64,000 bases of DNA, from contig JAFDHF010000006.1 in assembly GCA_019308905.1 (NCBI GenBank), forward strand, positions 1-64,000, read 5' to 3'. Below the pieces are notes generated by a model, which was not told the origin of the DNA, ran no database searches, and saw only the letters and a program-made list of their open reading frames with translations. Positions 46,149-54,517 of this stretch are shown one piece after another; position 1 is the stretch's first letter, and each line of letters starts with the position of its first letter. Origin of the DNA: Deltaproteobacteria bacterium (GTDB lineage Bacteria > Desulfobacterota > BSN033 > WVXP01). Made by a program: the position numbers and the translations under genes.

Positions 46149-47096
46149 TCAACGGGAAGGAGACTCATAAGGACGGCCGAGAAGGTAGACCCGGACCGGC
46201 TCTCTCACTCCCTTCAGGTCGATCCGTGTGGAGGAAACCCCACCTGGCGGATGGCGGAGCAGGCGAAACGCAGCCTCTGAGACGAGGAAATCGTTGTTCA
46301 CCTCTTTTGTGGCAGCCTGGATCCTCGCCGCCACGTTGACGGGATGGCCGATGACACTGAGGGCGCCCTCCACTCCTATCCCTATGTGACCAACGATAAC
46401 CCTGCCCACGTGAACCCCTATGCCTACGGAGATACGCTGGCCGAAGAGGGGTTCCACGTAGGAATCATTGAACCTCTGGATCCTGTCGAGAATCCCCAGG
46501 CCCGCCCCGACAGCGGACTCCACCCCCGCCGGCAGCTCCCCCTCCATTCCGAATACGGCGTACAGACTGTCACCTGCCACCTCGATGGTTCTCCCACCTT
46601 TCTCCTCCACGGCCTCCCGCACAAGGTTGAAAAAACGGTTCAGGATATGTATGACATCATAGGGTAGATGAGATTCGGCGAAGGGGGTGAAGTTGCGGAT
46701 ATCGACAAAGAAGAGGGCGAGGCGGCGTTGCTCGCCGAGGCTGTAGGAGGCCATGTCAGCACCGGATTTCACGAACAATCTGCGGTCTGTCTCGTCACGG
46801 AGGAGACGGTGGAGCCTAACCGGGCCACCCCTCACCCGTGTCTGGCACGCCAGGCGGACTCCCCTGGGAAAACCCATCCTTTCGGCCACGGCACGCTCCG
46901 CTTCGTTCGGGGGACTCAGCAACTCGGCCCCCTCCTCTACCAGGATCCGGCATGTGGAGCACTGGGCCCTTCCACCGCAGACGTGGTAGTGGGGGATGCC
47001 GGCCCTGAGGGAGGCCTCGAGTATGGTTTGATCAGGGGGCACGGCAAGACGTATCTCATTGATAAACTCAACCTGGAAGGAATCTCTCTTGGACAT
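46149..47096 (-). CDS. 2Fe-2S ferredoxin fused to class III nucleotide cyclase
   Basis: 315 residues. Residues 1-95 form a plant-type ferredoxin: Cys40, Cys46, Cys49 and Cys84 (HVCGGRAQCSTC...RLACQTRV) bind a 2Fe-2S cluster. Residues about 122-310 form a class III cyclase catalytic domain: metal aspartates at 132 (LFFVDIRNF) and 176 (EVAGDSLYAVFG), followed by GVHVGRVIVGHIG and a SVIGHPVNVAARIQ helix. It probably makes cAMP under control of the redox state of the cluster. The start at 47096 fits the ferredoxin N-terminus, though the site before it is weak. Upstream of mgtE in one operon. Confidence 0.85.
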   Translation of the reverse strand: MSKRDSFQVEFINEIRLAVPPDQTILEASLRAGIPHYHVCGGRAQCSTCRILVEEGAELLSPPNEAERAVAERMGFPRGVRLACQTRVRGGPVRLHRLLRDETDRRLFVKSGADMASYSLGEQRRLALFFVDIRNFTPFAESHLPYDVIHILNRFFNLVREAVEEKGGRTIEVAGDSLYAVFGMEGELPAGVESAVGAGLGILDRIQRFNDSYVEPLFGQRISVGIGVHVGRVIVGHIGIGVEGALSVIGHPVNVAARIQAATKEVNNDFLVSEAAFRLLRHPPGGVSSTRIDLKGVREPVRVYLLGRPYESPSR

Positions 47097-47304
47097 AATC
47101 CCACACCGCAACAAGGAATCAGCCACGCCTCCGGTAGGAAAAGGGCAAAAACCGGGAGACCCTCTCACCGGGACACATGCGATTCTAGCACGCTCAGGAC
47201 CCATGTCAAGAAAAACCCATCCGGAATCCCGTGACTTTTGGAGAACCTCGTCCTGGTTCTCGGGGAGGTCGCCGGAGCCCCGGGGCACCCATTCAGGCCG
47301 ACCC

Positions 47305-47335
47305 TTGAGCCGGACCGATCGATTGGTGGTATAAT
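47305..47335 (+). promoter_or_regulatory. Extended -10 promoter of the CoA-ester cluster
   Basis: TATAAT (47330-47335) preceded by TGG, an extended -10 element; the nearest -35 is TTGAGC (47305-47310) at 19 bases. The leader to the ATG at 47396 is about 54 bases. Confidence 0.5.
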
Positions 47336-47395
47336 AATGGGTTTTCCTCTGGGACCACCCGGAGGCGGGGTTTTCTTAACGAGGGGAGGGGGCTT

Positions 47396-47827
47396 ATGAA
47401 GGAAGAACGTGACTCCGCCGGCAGAACAGTTCCCATCCGGGAGGGTCTGTTCGCGGTACCCGGTGAAAAACCCGAGAGGCCATACCTCCTCGGGAGTCGC
47501 TGCAGGAGGTGCGGATCCGTCTACTTCCCCCGGAGAGCCGTGTGCGCGAACTGCCTTGGCGAGACCATGGAAGAGATCCCCTTGAGTAGAAGAGGAAGAC
47601 TTTACACCTACACGATTGTAAGGTATCCCGCCCCAGGGCTGAGAGCCCCCTATGCCGTCGGGTATGTCGACCTGCCGGAGGGAGTGAGGGTTTTCTCAGT
47701 GCTTACCGGTTGGGATGACGAGAATCTGGGGCTGGGGATCGACATGGAACTGGTTGTCGAGAGATTCGGTGAAGACGCCGAAGGAAACGAGGTACAAACC
47801 TATAAGTTCAGACCCCTTCAGGGATGA
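47396..47827 (+). CDS. Zn-ribbon OB-fold protein (DUF35), thiolase partner
   Basis: 143 residues of the DUF35/OB_aCoA family. The zinc-ribbon reads GSRCRRCGSVYFPRRAVCANC (four cysteines), followed by an OB-fold (LYTYTIVRYPAPGLRAPYAVGYVDL). Members bind acyl-CoA beside a thiolase and are needed for its activity. The gene lies 12 bases before the thiolase gene, the usual arrangement. GGGGAGGGGG precedes the ATG. Confidence 0.9.
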   Translation: MKEERDSAGRTVPIREGLFAVPGEKPERPYLLGSRCRRCGSVYFPRRAVCANCLGETMEEIPLSRRGRLYTYTIVRYPAPGLRAPYAVGYVDLPEGVRVFSVLTGWDDENLGLGIDMELVVERFGEDAEGNEVQTYKFRPLQG

Positions 47828-47839
47828 TGGGAGAAAATT

Positions 47840-48988
47840 ATGGGGGATGTTTGCGTCATCGGGGTGGGTATGACGAGGTTCGGCAAATTTCCCGAGAGGA
47901 CCCTCACCGATTTGGCTTTGGAGGCCCTTCTCAATGCGGGCAGGGATGCAGGGGTCGATCTGAAAAGGATTCAGGCGGCCTTTGTCGGCCATGTCCGTCA
48001 GGCCGGCCAGGGAGCCATGCTGGGCCAGCGTATCATGAGGGACATCGGAGTGACGGGAATCCCTGTCTTGAACGTGGAGAATATCTGCTCCAGCGGCTCG
48101 AGTGCAGTCTGGTGCGCCCGTGGCCTTATCTCCTCAGGTCAGTTCGATCTTGTGGCCGTCGTCGGGGTCGAGCAGCTCTCCATCCTGGGAAAGGGTGTGA
48201 TACCGCCCAGGCGGGAGGATCTTGAGGGGCTGCAGGGTATGACCCTCCCCGCATACTTCGCCATGGTGGCGAGGCGACATATGTACGAATACGGGACGAC
48301 CCTGGAGCAACTGGCAAAGGTATCTGTCAAGAACCACAAAAACGGCTGCCTCAATCCTTACGCCCAGTATCGAAGGGAGATAACCCTGGAACAAATAGAG
48401 AACTCCGCCATGGTGGCGGATCCACTTACCGTGCTCCACTGCAGCCCCACCGGAGACGGTGCGGCAGCGGCGATCATCTGCAGTGAAAAGGTCGCGCGAA
48501 AGTACACGGCCACACCCGTCAGGATCGCCGCCTCGGTGCTCACCTCAGGCACTTACAATGGAAACTGGAGGGATCTGACGACCAACGATCAAACAAAGAG
48601 GGCTGCCGGGCAGGCCTATGAAACCTCGGGGATCGGTCCTGAGGATCTCGACCTGATCGAACTTCACGACTGCTTCACAATAGCGGAAGTCACACATTAT
48701 GAGAATCTTGGGCTGTGCAGACAGGGGGACGGCGGAGCCCTGATCGATCAAGGGGCGACCGAACTCACAGGGAAGATCCCGGTGAATCCCAGCGGAGGCT
48801 TGCTGGCCAAAGGCCATCCCCTTGGAGCGACCGGTGTGGCCCAAATCGTTGAAATCGTCTGGCAGCTTCGGGGGGAGGCCGGAGACCGGCAAGTTCCGGG
48901 GGCCAGAACAGGTCTTGCTCACTGTCTCGGCGGGGTTATCGACGGCCTCGATCTGGGGGCCTGTACTGTCCACATTCTCAAGAAATAG
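47840..48988 (+). CDS. Thiolase-family acyl-CoA acyltransferase (SCP-x-like)
   Basis: 382 residues. The nucleophilic Cys is in ENICSSGSSAV near residue 86; the second half has LIELHDCFTIAEV and GGLLAKGHPLGATG, and near the C-terminus GLAHCLGGVI in place of the classical GGG-containing block. This is the lipid-transfer/SCP-x-like branch, which often works with a DUF35 partner in degradation of side chains or aromatic acids. GGGAG is seen upstream of the ATG. It forms a heterocomplex with the preceding protein by family precedent. Confidence 0.9.
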   Translation: MGDVCVIGVGMTRFGKFPERTLTDLALEALLNAGRDAGVDLKRIQAAFVGHVRQAGQGAMLGQRIMRDIGVTGIPVLNVENICSSGSSAVWCARGLISSGQFDLVAVVGVEQLSILGKGVIPPRREDLEGLQGMTLPAYFAMVARRHMYEYGTTLEQLAKVSVKNHKNGCLNPYAQYRREITLEQIENSAMVADPLTVLHCSPTGDGAAAAIICSEKVARKYTATPVRIAASVLTSGTYNGNWRDLTTNDQTKRAAGQAYETSGIGPEDLDLIELHDCFTIAEVTHYENLGLCRQGDGGALIDQGATELTGKIPVNPSGGLLAKGHPLGATGVAQIVEIVWQLRGEAGDRQVPGARTGLAHCLGGVIDGLDLGACTVHILKK

Positions 48989-49097
48989 TCACGGAAGGCG
49001 GCGATCTCAAGGGCGCTGGCCGGCTTTCGAGGCAGTCGGGCCGGGGAAGGCCTGCCAGGCAATTGCCCGGATTCATTGAAAAAGGGGGTAGAATCTT

Positions 49098-50480
49098 ATG
49101 GAGGAGACGAGGTTCTGGAACAGAGAGGTGGAAACTCTGCCCCTGGAAGAAATGAGAAAGATCCAGTTCAGGAAGTTGAAAAAACAGATGGACTACATCT
49201 ACGAGAACTCTCCTTTCTATAGGAAGAAGTTCGACGATTCAGGGGCAAAGCCTCAAGATATAAGGAGCCTGGATGAGTTCAGGAACCTCCCCGTCTTTAT
49301 CACCAAGAAGGAGCACAGGGAGTGCCAGGACGAGTCGCTGAGGACTCTCGGGCATCCCTTCGGCACGATCCTGTGTGCACCCCTGGAAAAGGTCATCGGC
49401 GTGTCCGCGACCTCCGGCACGACCGGGCTGCCGACCTTTTATGGGTTCACGCGGCACGACATCGAAGTGACCAACGAGGTTCTTGCAAGGGGTTTCTGGA
49501 GGGCAGGCGTGAGGCCTGGAGAAACCGTGGCTCACGGATTCGGGCTCAGCATGTGGGTTGCAGGAATACCTGTGATCCGGGCCCTCGAACACATGGGGGC
49601 CCGACCGGTCCCGATCGGGGCAGAGGCCGGCTCCGAACGATTGCTTCGATTCATTGATCAGACAAGGGCCACCACCCTTATGTGTACCCCCTCTTATGCA
49701 GAAAGCCTCATCGAGAAAACACCCAGGGTTCTTGGAAAAGAGGCGAGCCAACTCGGCATCCAGAGAATCGTCTGTGCAGGAGAACCGGGGGCGGGTCTCC
49801 CGGAGGTGCGCCGGAAGCTGACAAGCGCCTATGGAGCGAGGATCTTCGACTCCGCCGGGATTCCGTGGGGCATCTTTGTCATATCCTGTGATTGCGATGA
49901 GTACCACGGCATGCATGTAGTCTGTGAAGATCACCATCTGTACTACGACATCATGGATCCGGAGACGGGGAGACCGGTTGAATGGAAAGACGGGGCAAGG
50001 GGAGAGAAGATACTCACGTCTCTTGACTGGGAGGCCGCCCCTCCGTTCAGATATGCCAGCGGGGATATCATTGAGATCCACACCGGGCAGTGCGAGTGCG
50101 GTCTCGAGGGCGTGCGGGTCAGATTCCTCGGCAGGATCGATGACATGCTGATCGTCAAGGGCGTAAATGTCTTTCCATCTGCCATAAGAGATCTCATCAA
50201 TTCATTCGTTCCGAGAGTAACCGGTGTTTTCAAGATAGTCCTCGATGCCCCTCCACCCAGGGTGTTACCTCCCCTGAGGCTGATCGTGGAAAAAGGCCGG
50301 GGAATCAGCACCGAGCAAGGCGAGGCACTGAGGCGCCAAATCGAGGAGAAAATGGCGAGTCTCCTGAGAGTAAGGCCCTCCATCGGATTTGTTCCACCCG
50401 GAACCCTGGAGAGGAGCAAGGGGAAAGCCGACCTCTTCGAAAAGAGATTCCAGCGGGAATCACCGGAGAAAGGACGGTGA
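49098..50480 (+). CDS. Phenylacetate-CoA-ligase-like AMP-forming ligase
   Basis: 460 residues with the PaaK N-terminus (RKLKKQMDYIYENSPFYRKKF), the ATP-binding SATSGTTGLPTFYG, and the C-terminal GRIDDMLIVKGVNVFPSAI with the catalytic hinge. It activates an aromatic or other carboxylic acid with ATP and CoA. It lies 109 bases after the thiolase and its stop is followed directly by the VOC gene, so the four genes form an acid-activation and cleavage cluster. The exact acid is not readable; relatives include aryl and hydroxy-acid ligases. Confidence 0.9.
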   Translation: MEETRFWNREVETLPLEEMRKIQFRKLKKQMDYIYENSPFYRKKFDDSGAKPQDIRSLDEFRNLPVFITKKEHRECQDESLRTLGHPFGTILCAPLEKVIGVSATSGTTGLPTFYGFTRHDIEVTNEVLARGFWRAGVRPGETVAHGFGLSMWVAGIPVIRALEHMGARPVPIGAEAGSERLLRFIDQTRATTLMCTPSYAESLIEKTPRVLGKEASQLGIQRIVCAGEPGAGLPEVRRKLTSAYGARIFDSAGIPWGIFVISCDCDEYHGMHVVCEDHHLYYDIMDPETGRPVEWKDGARGEKILTSLDWEAAPPFRYASGDIIEIHTGQCECGLEGVRVRFLGRIDDMLIVKGVNVFPSAIRDLINSFVPRVTGVFKIVLDAPPPRVLPPLRLIVEKGRGISTEQGEALRRQIEEKMASLLRVRPSIGFVPPGTLERSKGKADLFEKRFQRESPEKGR

Positions 50481-50482
50481 AC

Positions 50483-50875
50483 ATGCTGAAAAGGATAGAC
50501 CACATAGGCATAGTGGTAAAAGAGCTCGAGGGCGCGATAGAGCGATTCCAGACCTTTGGACTCCCGGCGAGTGAGGTCACCGAACTGAAGGCGATAGGTG
50601 TAAAGATCGCCCTCCTTCCCCTGGGCGGTTCATCCATTGAGTTGATCTACTTTACGGAGCCTCAGAAGGGGCCACAAAGCGTGGTCCGTTCACAACAGGG
50701 GGCCATCAACCACATCTGTTTTGAAGTCGACCACCTGGAAGCCTCGATCAGGGACTTCGAGTCAAAAGGAGCGAGACTGGTGGAAGGTTACCCGAAGCAG
50801 GGAGTGCACGGCCGGGTGGCCTTTTTCGATCCCCAAACCACGGAGGATGTTCTCATAGAACTCTGTGAGCACTAA
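50483..50875 (+). CDS. VOC protein, methylmalonyl-CoA epimerase-like
   Basis: 130 residues, one vicinal-oxygen-chelate domain pair. The N-terminus reads KRIDHIGIVVKELEGAIERF, the middle VSSIELIYF-like GGSSIELIYFTEP and HICFEVDHLEASIRDFESKG, and the end DVLIELCEH; the His, Glu and further ligands expected for a metal-dependent epimerase are in these blocks. It would racemise methylmalonyl-CoA, or another acyl-CoA made by the neighbouring thiolase set. The ATG at 50483 (AGGA upstream) is preferred to a GTG at 50477. Confidence 0.8.
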   Translation: MLKRIDHIGIVVKELEGAIERFQTFGLPASEVTELKAIGVKIALLPLGGSSIELIYFTEPQKGPQSVVRSQQGAINHICFEVDHLEASIRDFESKGARLVEGYPKQGVHGRVAFFDPQTTEDVLIELCEH

Positions 50876-51031
50876 GGGAGAAAAGGGGGCCGGGGATTCA
50901 GACCAACCCTCGCGGCCTCAGGAGGGGAGGAGAAAGAGGTTTTCCCCTGAGAATCCGGGAATGTCCTTGGAGACAGAGAGGCCTGAGGAGAAATCCTTCC
51001 AGGGGTGGAGGAACTCCTCCGTGTGCCGAGC

Positions 51032-51060
51032 TTGACAGGAAGTCCTAGATTCCGGATAAT
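51032..51060 (+). promoter_or_regulatory. Sigma-70 promoter of the 51-61 kb operon
   Basis: TTGACA (51032-51037), 17-base spacer, GATAAT (51055-51060), matching 11 of 12 consensus bases. Start of transcription about 51067, 62 bases before the first ATG. No other strong promoter was seen before 60 kb on this strand. Confidence 0.75.
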
Positions 51061-51076
51061 GGCATAACCTTATACC
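51061..51076 (+). promoter_or_regulatory. Palindrome at the transcription start (operator candidate)
   Basis: GGCATAA-CC-TTATACC, seven-base arms with one mismatch, immediately follows the -10 box and spans the predicted start. A repressor bound here would block the promoter. The GntR-family regulator at 62745-63518 is the nearest candidate. Confidence 0.45.
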
Positions 51077-51128
51077 AAAACTCGAGGCCAGAGCAAGAGG
51101 AGTCTCTTTCGTCTCAGCGGAGACACCC

Positions 51129-51779
51129 ATGGACGACTCCCGGGACCGGGAAGAACTGATCGCTCTCTGCCGCCGGGCAAGGCAAAACGGACTCGTAGGG
51201 GAGAGGTCCGGCAATTTTAGCGTCCGCCTTCACGGCGGCGAGCGTGTGCTGATCACCCCCTCGGGTGTCCCCTATCTGGAGATGACACCTGACGACCTCC
51301 TGGTCCTTTCCCTGGACGGCACGGTCCTCTCGGGCGGTCTGCGTCCCTCCAGCGAGCGGCCCATGCACCTGGCCATATACAGAAACCGGCCCCATATCCG
51401 TGCGATCATCCACTTCCACGGGGATTACGTAACCGCCATGGCAGTGGCCGGGAGATCTCTCCCAGTTGTTACCCTCGGCCTTGCCCTCGCCGTTGGCTCT
51501 CCCGTGCCCCTTGCGGATTACGCAAGGCCTGCTTCCGAGGAGCTGGGCCAAGCGGTTCTCCGGGCCACAAGGGGGGACCAACCAGCGGCCATTCTTAAAC
51601 ATCATGGGGCCGTGGCCATGGGGACATCCCCGACAGAGGCTTACGCCGTCGCAGAGGCCGTGGAGGAAGGGGCCAGACTGTTCAACCTGGCCTCCCAGGT
51701 GGGTCGGCCTCTCGAACTGCCCCCTGAGGAGATACCTTTTTACAGGAGCTTCTTTTTGAAGAACCATCGCATGATATGA
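51129..51779 (+). CDS. Class II aldolase/adducin family, FucA-like
   Basis: 216 residues, the usual length of L-fuculose-1-phosphate or L-ribulose-5-phosphate aldolase/epimerase relatives. Glu76 (SSERPMHLAIY), His95 and His97 (IIHFHGDY), and the second zinc histidine in KHHGAVAMG (about 158) form the metal site. It should split a ketose-1-phosphate to DHAP and an aldehyde. It is the first gene of the long operon and directly precedes a dehydrogenase and a kinase that would supply its substrate. Confidence 0.9.
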   Translation: MDDSRDREELIALCRRARQNGLVGERSGNFSVRLHGGERVLITPSGVPYLEMTPDDLLVLSLDGTVLSGGLRPSSERPMHLAIYRNRPHIRAIIHFHGDYVTAMAVAGRSLPVVTLGLALAVGSPVPLADYARPASEELGQAVLRATRGDQPAAILKHHGAVAMGTSPTEAYAVAEAVEEGARLFNLASQVGRPLELPPEEIPFYRSFFLKNHRMI

Positions 51780-51832
51780 GGCTTCTTGCCATTTGGGCTG
51801 CGCGAGTGGAAAGCGGCCGGTGAACCGTCCCG

Positions 51833-52891
51833 ATGCATGCTGTGAGAAGAGTACGTGCTCTCAAGGCTTACGGTCCAGGGGATTTTCGGCTGGAAACCTT
51901 TGATCAGGCCGGCCCAGGACCGGAGGAGGCCTTGCTTCGGGTGGTCGGAGCGGGAATCTGCGCCGCCGATCGTAGGGTCTACGAGGGGACAGCACCCTGG
52001 CCTCTCAGGTATCCCTTTGTCCCCGGACATGAGATCACAGGAATCATAGAGGAAATCGGAGAGGAATTCGGCTCACGGGGCCTGTCGCCGGGCGATGCAG
52101 CGGTGGTGGAGCCGATTGTGTCCTGCAACCGCTGCAGGTTCTGCCGGGACGGCCGCTACCACCTCTGTTCGAACCCTCGGTTCTTCGGGTTCCACATCGC
52201 CGGTGGCTTCAGTGATTACCTTGTTCTCCCTCGAGGCGCGCGGATCCACCGGCTGCCTCGAAACGAAGACCCTCTACCTGCTGTCCTGGCAGAACCGCTG
52301 GCCTGCGCATTACACTGCCTGGACAAGGCACGGGTCGACTCGAAGGAGGCGGTGGTCGTCGCAGGAGTGGGGAGTATCTCCCGAATGATGTTGACCCTTC
52401 TCGCCGCACGGCGGCCCAGACTCCTCATCGCCCTTTCCAGGCACCAAGAGGGGCTCGCCCTGGCGCGGAAACTCGGGGTGGATTCGGCTCTCGACGCCGG
52501 TTCGAGGGATATTGTGGAGCGCATCCTGGAGTCGACCGGGGGATTCGGCCCCGATGTCTTCATCGAGGCCTCCGGTGATCCCGAATACCTGACCCTGGGA
52601 CTCAGGTCTCTCTGCAAAGGAGGGCGGCTCGTCCTTTTCGGGGTCTACACGCGATCCGTGGATCTGGATGCAAACCTGGTGGCCGACTTCAAAGAGCTGA
52701 CGATCCAGGGGGTACACCTCGGCCCTAACGCCTTCCCCTCTGCAATACGGCTCATCTACGACAGAGTGGTCGATTTCCACCGAGAGGTGGTATGTACGTA
52801 TCCGCTCAGTCGGGCAGTGGAGGCCTTTTCCGCCAGGGACAGGGTCGGAACCCCGGGGAAAATCGTAATCACTCCCCAGGACGAACCATAG
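51833..52891 (+). CDS. Zinc-dependent polyol dehydrogenase (MDR family)
   Basis: 352 residues, sorbitol-dehydrogenase-like. GAGICAADRRVYEG in the catalytic-zinc region, FVPGHEITG, the structural-zinc cysteines CNRCRFCRDGRYHLC, and the nucleotide-binding VVVAGVGSISRMM (with GVGSIS instead of the usual GAGPIG). It would oxidise a sugar alcohol to a ketose. It begins 53 bases after the aldolase and is followed after 57 bases by the kinase, so it fits a polyol-to-ketose step in one operon. Confidence 0.9.
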   Translation: MHAVRRVRALKAYGPGDFRLETFDQAGPGPEEALLRVVGAGICAADRRVYEGTAPWPLRYPFVPGHEITGIIEEIGEEFGSRGLSPGDAAVVEPIVSCNRCRFCRDGRYHLCSNPRFFGFHIAGGFSDYLVLPRGARIHRLPRNEDPLPAVLAEPLACALHCLDKARVDSKEAVVVAGVGSISRMMLTLLAARRPRLLIALSRHQEGLALARKLGVDSALDAGSRDIVERILESTGGFGPDVFIEASGDPEYLTLGLRSLCKGGRLVLFGVYTRSVDLDANLVADFKELTIQGVHLGPNAFPSAIRLIYDRVVDFHREVVCTYPLSRAVEAFSARDRVGTPGKIVITPQDEP

Positions 52892-52948
52892 GGGCTCGGC
52901 CTCAAGGGAAACTCCGCTCGCCCTCGGCGAGGGAGGGAGGCTCATTCG

Positions 52949-54517
52949 ATGGGAGTAATGGTCTTGGACATAGGGACCTCTGCTGTCCGGGCCACGGTCT
53001 TCGATGCGGCGGGTAATCCCACCGGCCATGCCAGGCGGGCCATCGAGTCCGCCTGTGTCGAGAGCGAGGTACCCGGAGGTCGACAGTTCATTCCCCATCG
53101 GCTGTGGCGGGCTATCTCGTCAACGGCAAGGGCAGCCCTGAAGGAGGCAGGGACCTCAGGGAGAGGGGACTCCCTGTGCGCCCTGGGTGCTACCGCTCAA
53201 CGTTTCGCCTGGTTCTTCCTGGACGGCCGGGGGGATACCCTCTATGCAGGTCCCTTCTCGGACCTCCGGTCGAGCCGGGAAGCGAAGGAGCTCTCCCTGA
53301 AAAAGGGTCCCGAGCTCTTGAAAGAGACAGGGCAATGGCCCTCGCCGATCCGCGCCCTCCCTCGTCTCATGTGGTTCCAGCGGCATAGGCCGGAGATCCT
53401 GGACAAGACGCGCTCGGTATTGAGCCTGGCCGATTGGGTCAATTTCCTCCTCACGGGCGAGAAGGCCATGGAGATCGGGGCACTTTCCGAGGGACTGTTG
53501 TGGAGCCTGAGAGAGGCTCGCCCTCTCGATGATCTTCTGGCCGGGCTGGGGCTACCTTCAAATCTCATTCCGCCGGCTGTCTCAGCCGGGACCGTTCTCG
53601 GCTCCCTGACCCCGAAAGCCGCCCGGACCTTGGGTCTGCCAGGGGGTCTGCCCGTGGTCGTAGCAGGGGGCGACTCTCCGTGTGCTCTCCTGGCTGCAGG
53701 CGGAACCAAACCCGGAAGGACCGCTGTCGTCGCAGGGACCAGTGCGCCGGTCATGAAGCTGATCGGGCGCCTTGAAATCGATTCCGATTTCCATGTCACC
53801 ACTACCCCCCATCTCATCCCTGAGACCTGGATCCTCGAGGGTAATACTCAGAGGGCGGGGAGGACCCTGAGTTGGTATGTGGAGACCTTCCTCTCTCCTT
53901 CCGGCCGGAAAAGACGCTCCCAGGTATACGATCGGCTTGAACACGAGGCTCTGAAGGTCGAACCCGGCTCGAGGGGCCTTAGAGCCTATCTCGGTCCCGT
54001 GGTGGGCCACCTCGATCGCTTCCAGGGGCCCGTGAAATCCACCTTGATGGGCATCGACACCATGGACAATTCCCGTTTCACCCTCTATGCCCTGGGCCGC
54101 GCGGTCCTGGAGAATATAGCCATGGCCATTCGGGGAAACCTCCTCAATCTGGAGCGCGTGGGAGGTGGAGGGGACTGCCCCATCGGCCTGACCGGCGGGC
54201 TGACCCGGAGCGGCTTGTTCAACCTGATCCTCGCCTCTGTGTTGAACCGGCCTGTCCGGAAGACCCCCTTCGTCGAAGGGAGTACCCGTGGAGTCCTTGT
54301 TCTCTGTCATTACGGCCTGGGCAGATACTCGAGCATTGAGGAAGCAGGGAGAAACCTGATCCCCTCTCCTGAGGAGATCCTACCCGATCCCGATTGGGCT
54401 CGAAGGTATGCCGAAGTATTTGAAGAATGGACCGGAAACTACCGCATCCTGGCCGGTTTGCCGGACTCCTGGCCGGGGGATACGGTAACAACCCAAAAGG
54501 AAAGGAGAATGATATGA
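52949..54517 (+). CDS. FGGY-family carbohydrate kinase
   Basis: 522 residues, full length. N-terminal phosphate-binding VLDIGTSAVRATVFD and C-terminal catalytic region VVAGGDSPCALLAAGGTKPG with the conserved Asp, then the hinge GLTGGLTRSGLFN. The family phosphorylates sugars such as xylulose, ribulose or erythritol-derived ketoses. GGAGGG lies about ten bases upstream of the ATG. Its stop overlaps the start of the binding-protein gene (ATGA), so it is translationally coupled to the transporter. Confidence 0.9.
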   Translation: MGVMVLDIGTSAVRATVFDAAGNPTGHARRAIESACVESEVPGGRQFIPHRLWRAISSTARAALKEAGTSGRGDSLCALGATAQRFAWFFLDGRGDTLYAGPFSDLRSSREAKELSLKKGPELLKETGQWPSPIRALPRLMWFQRHRPEILDKTRSVLSLADWVNFLLTGEKAMEIGALSEGLLWSLREARPLDDLLAGLGLPSNLIPPAVSAGTVLGSLTPKAARTLGLPGGLPVVVAGGDSPCALLAAGGTKPGRTAVVAGTSAPVMKLIGRLEIDSDFHVTTTPHLIPETWILEGNTQRAGRTLSWYVETFLSPSGRKRRSQVYDRLEHEALKVEPGSRGLRAYLGPVVGHLDRFQGPVKSTLMGIDTMDNSRFTLYALGRAVLENIAMAIRGNLLNLERVGGGGDCPIGLTGGLTRSGLFNLILASVLNRPVRKTPFVEGSTRGVLVLCHYGLGRYSSIEEAGRNLIPSPEEILPDPDWARRYAEVFEEWTGNYRILAGLPDSWPGDTVTTQKERRMI

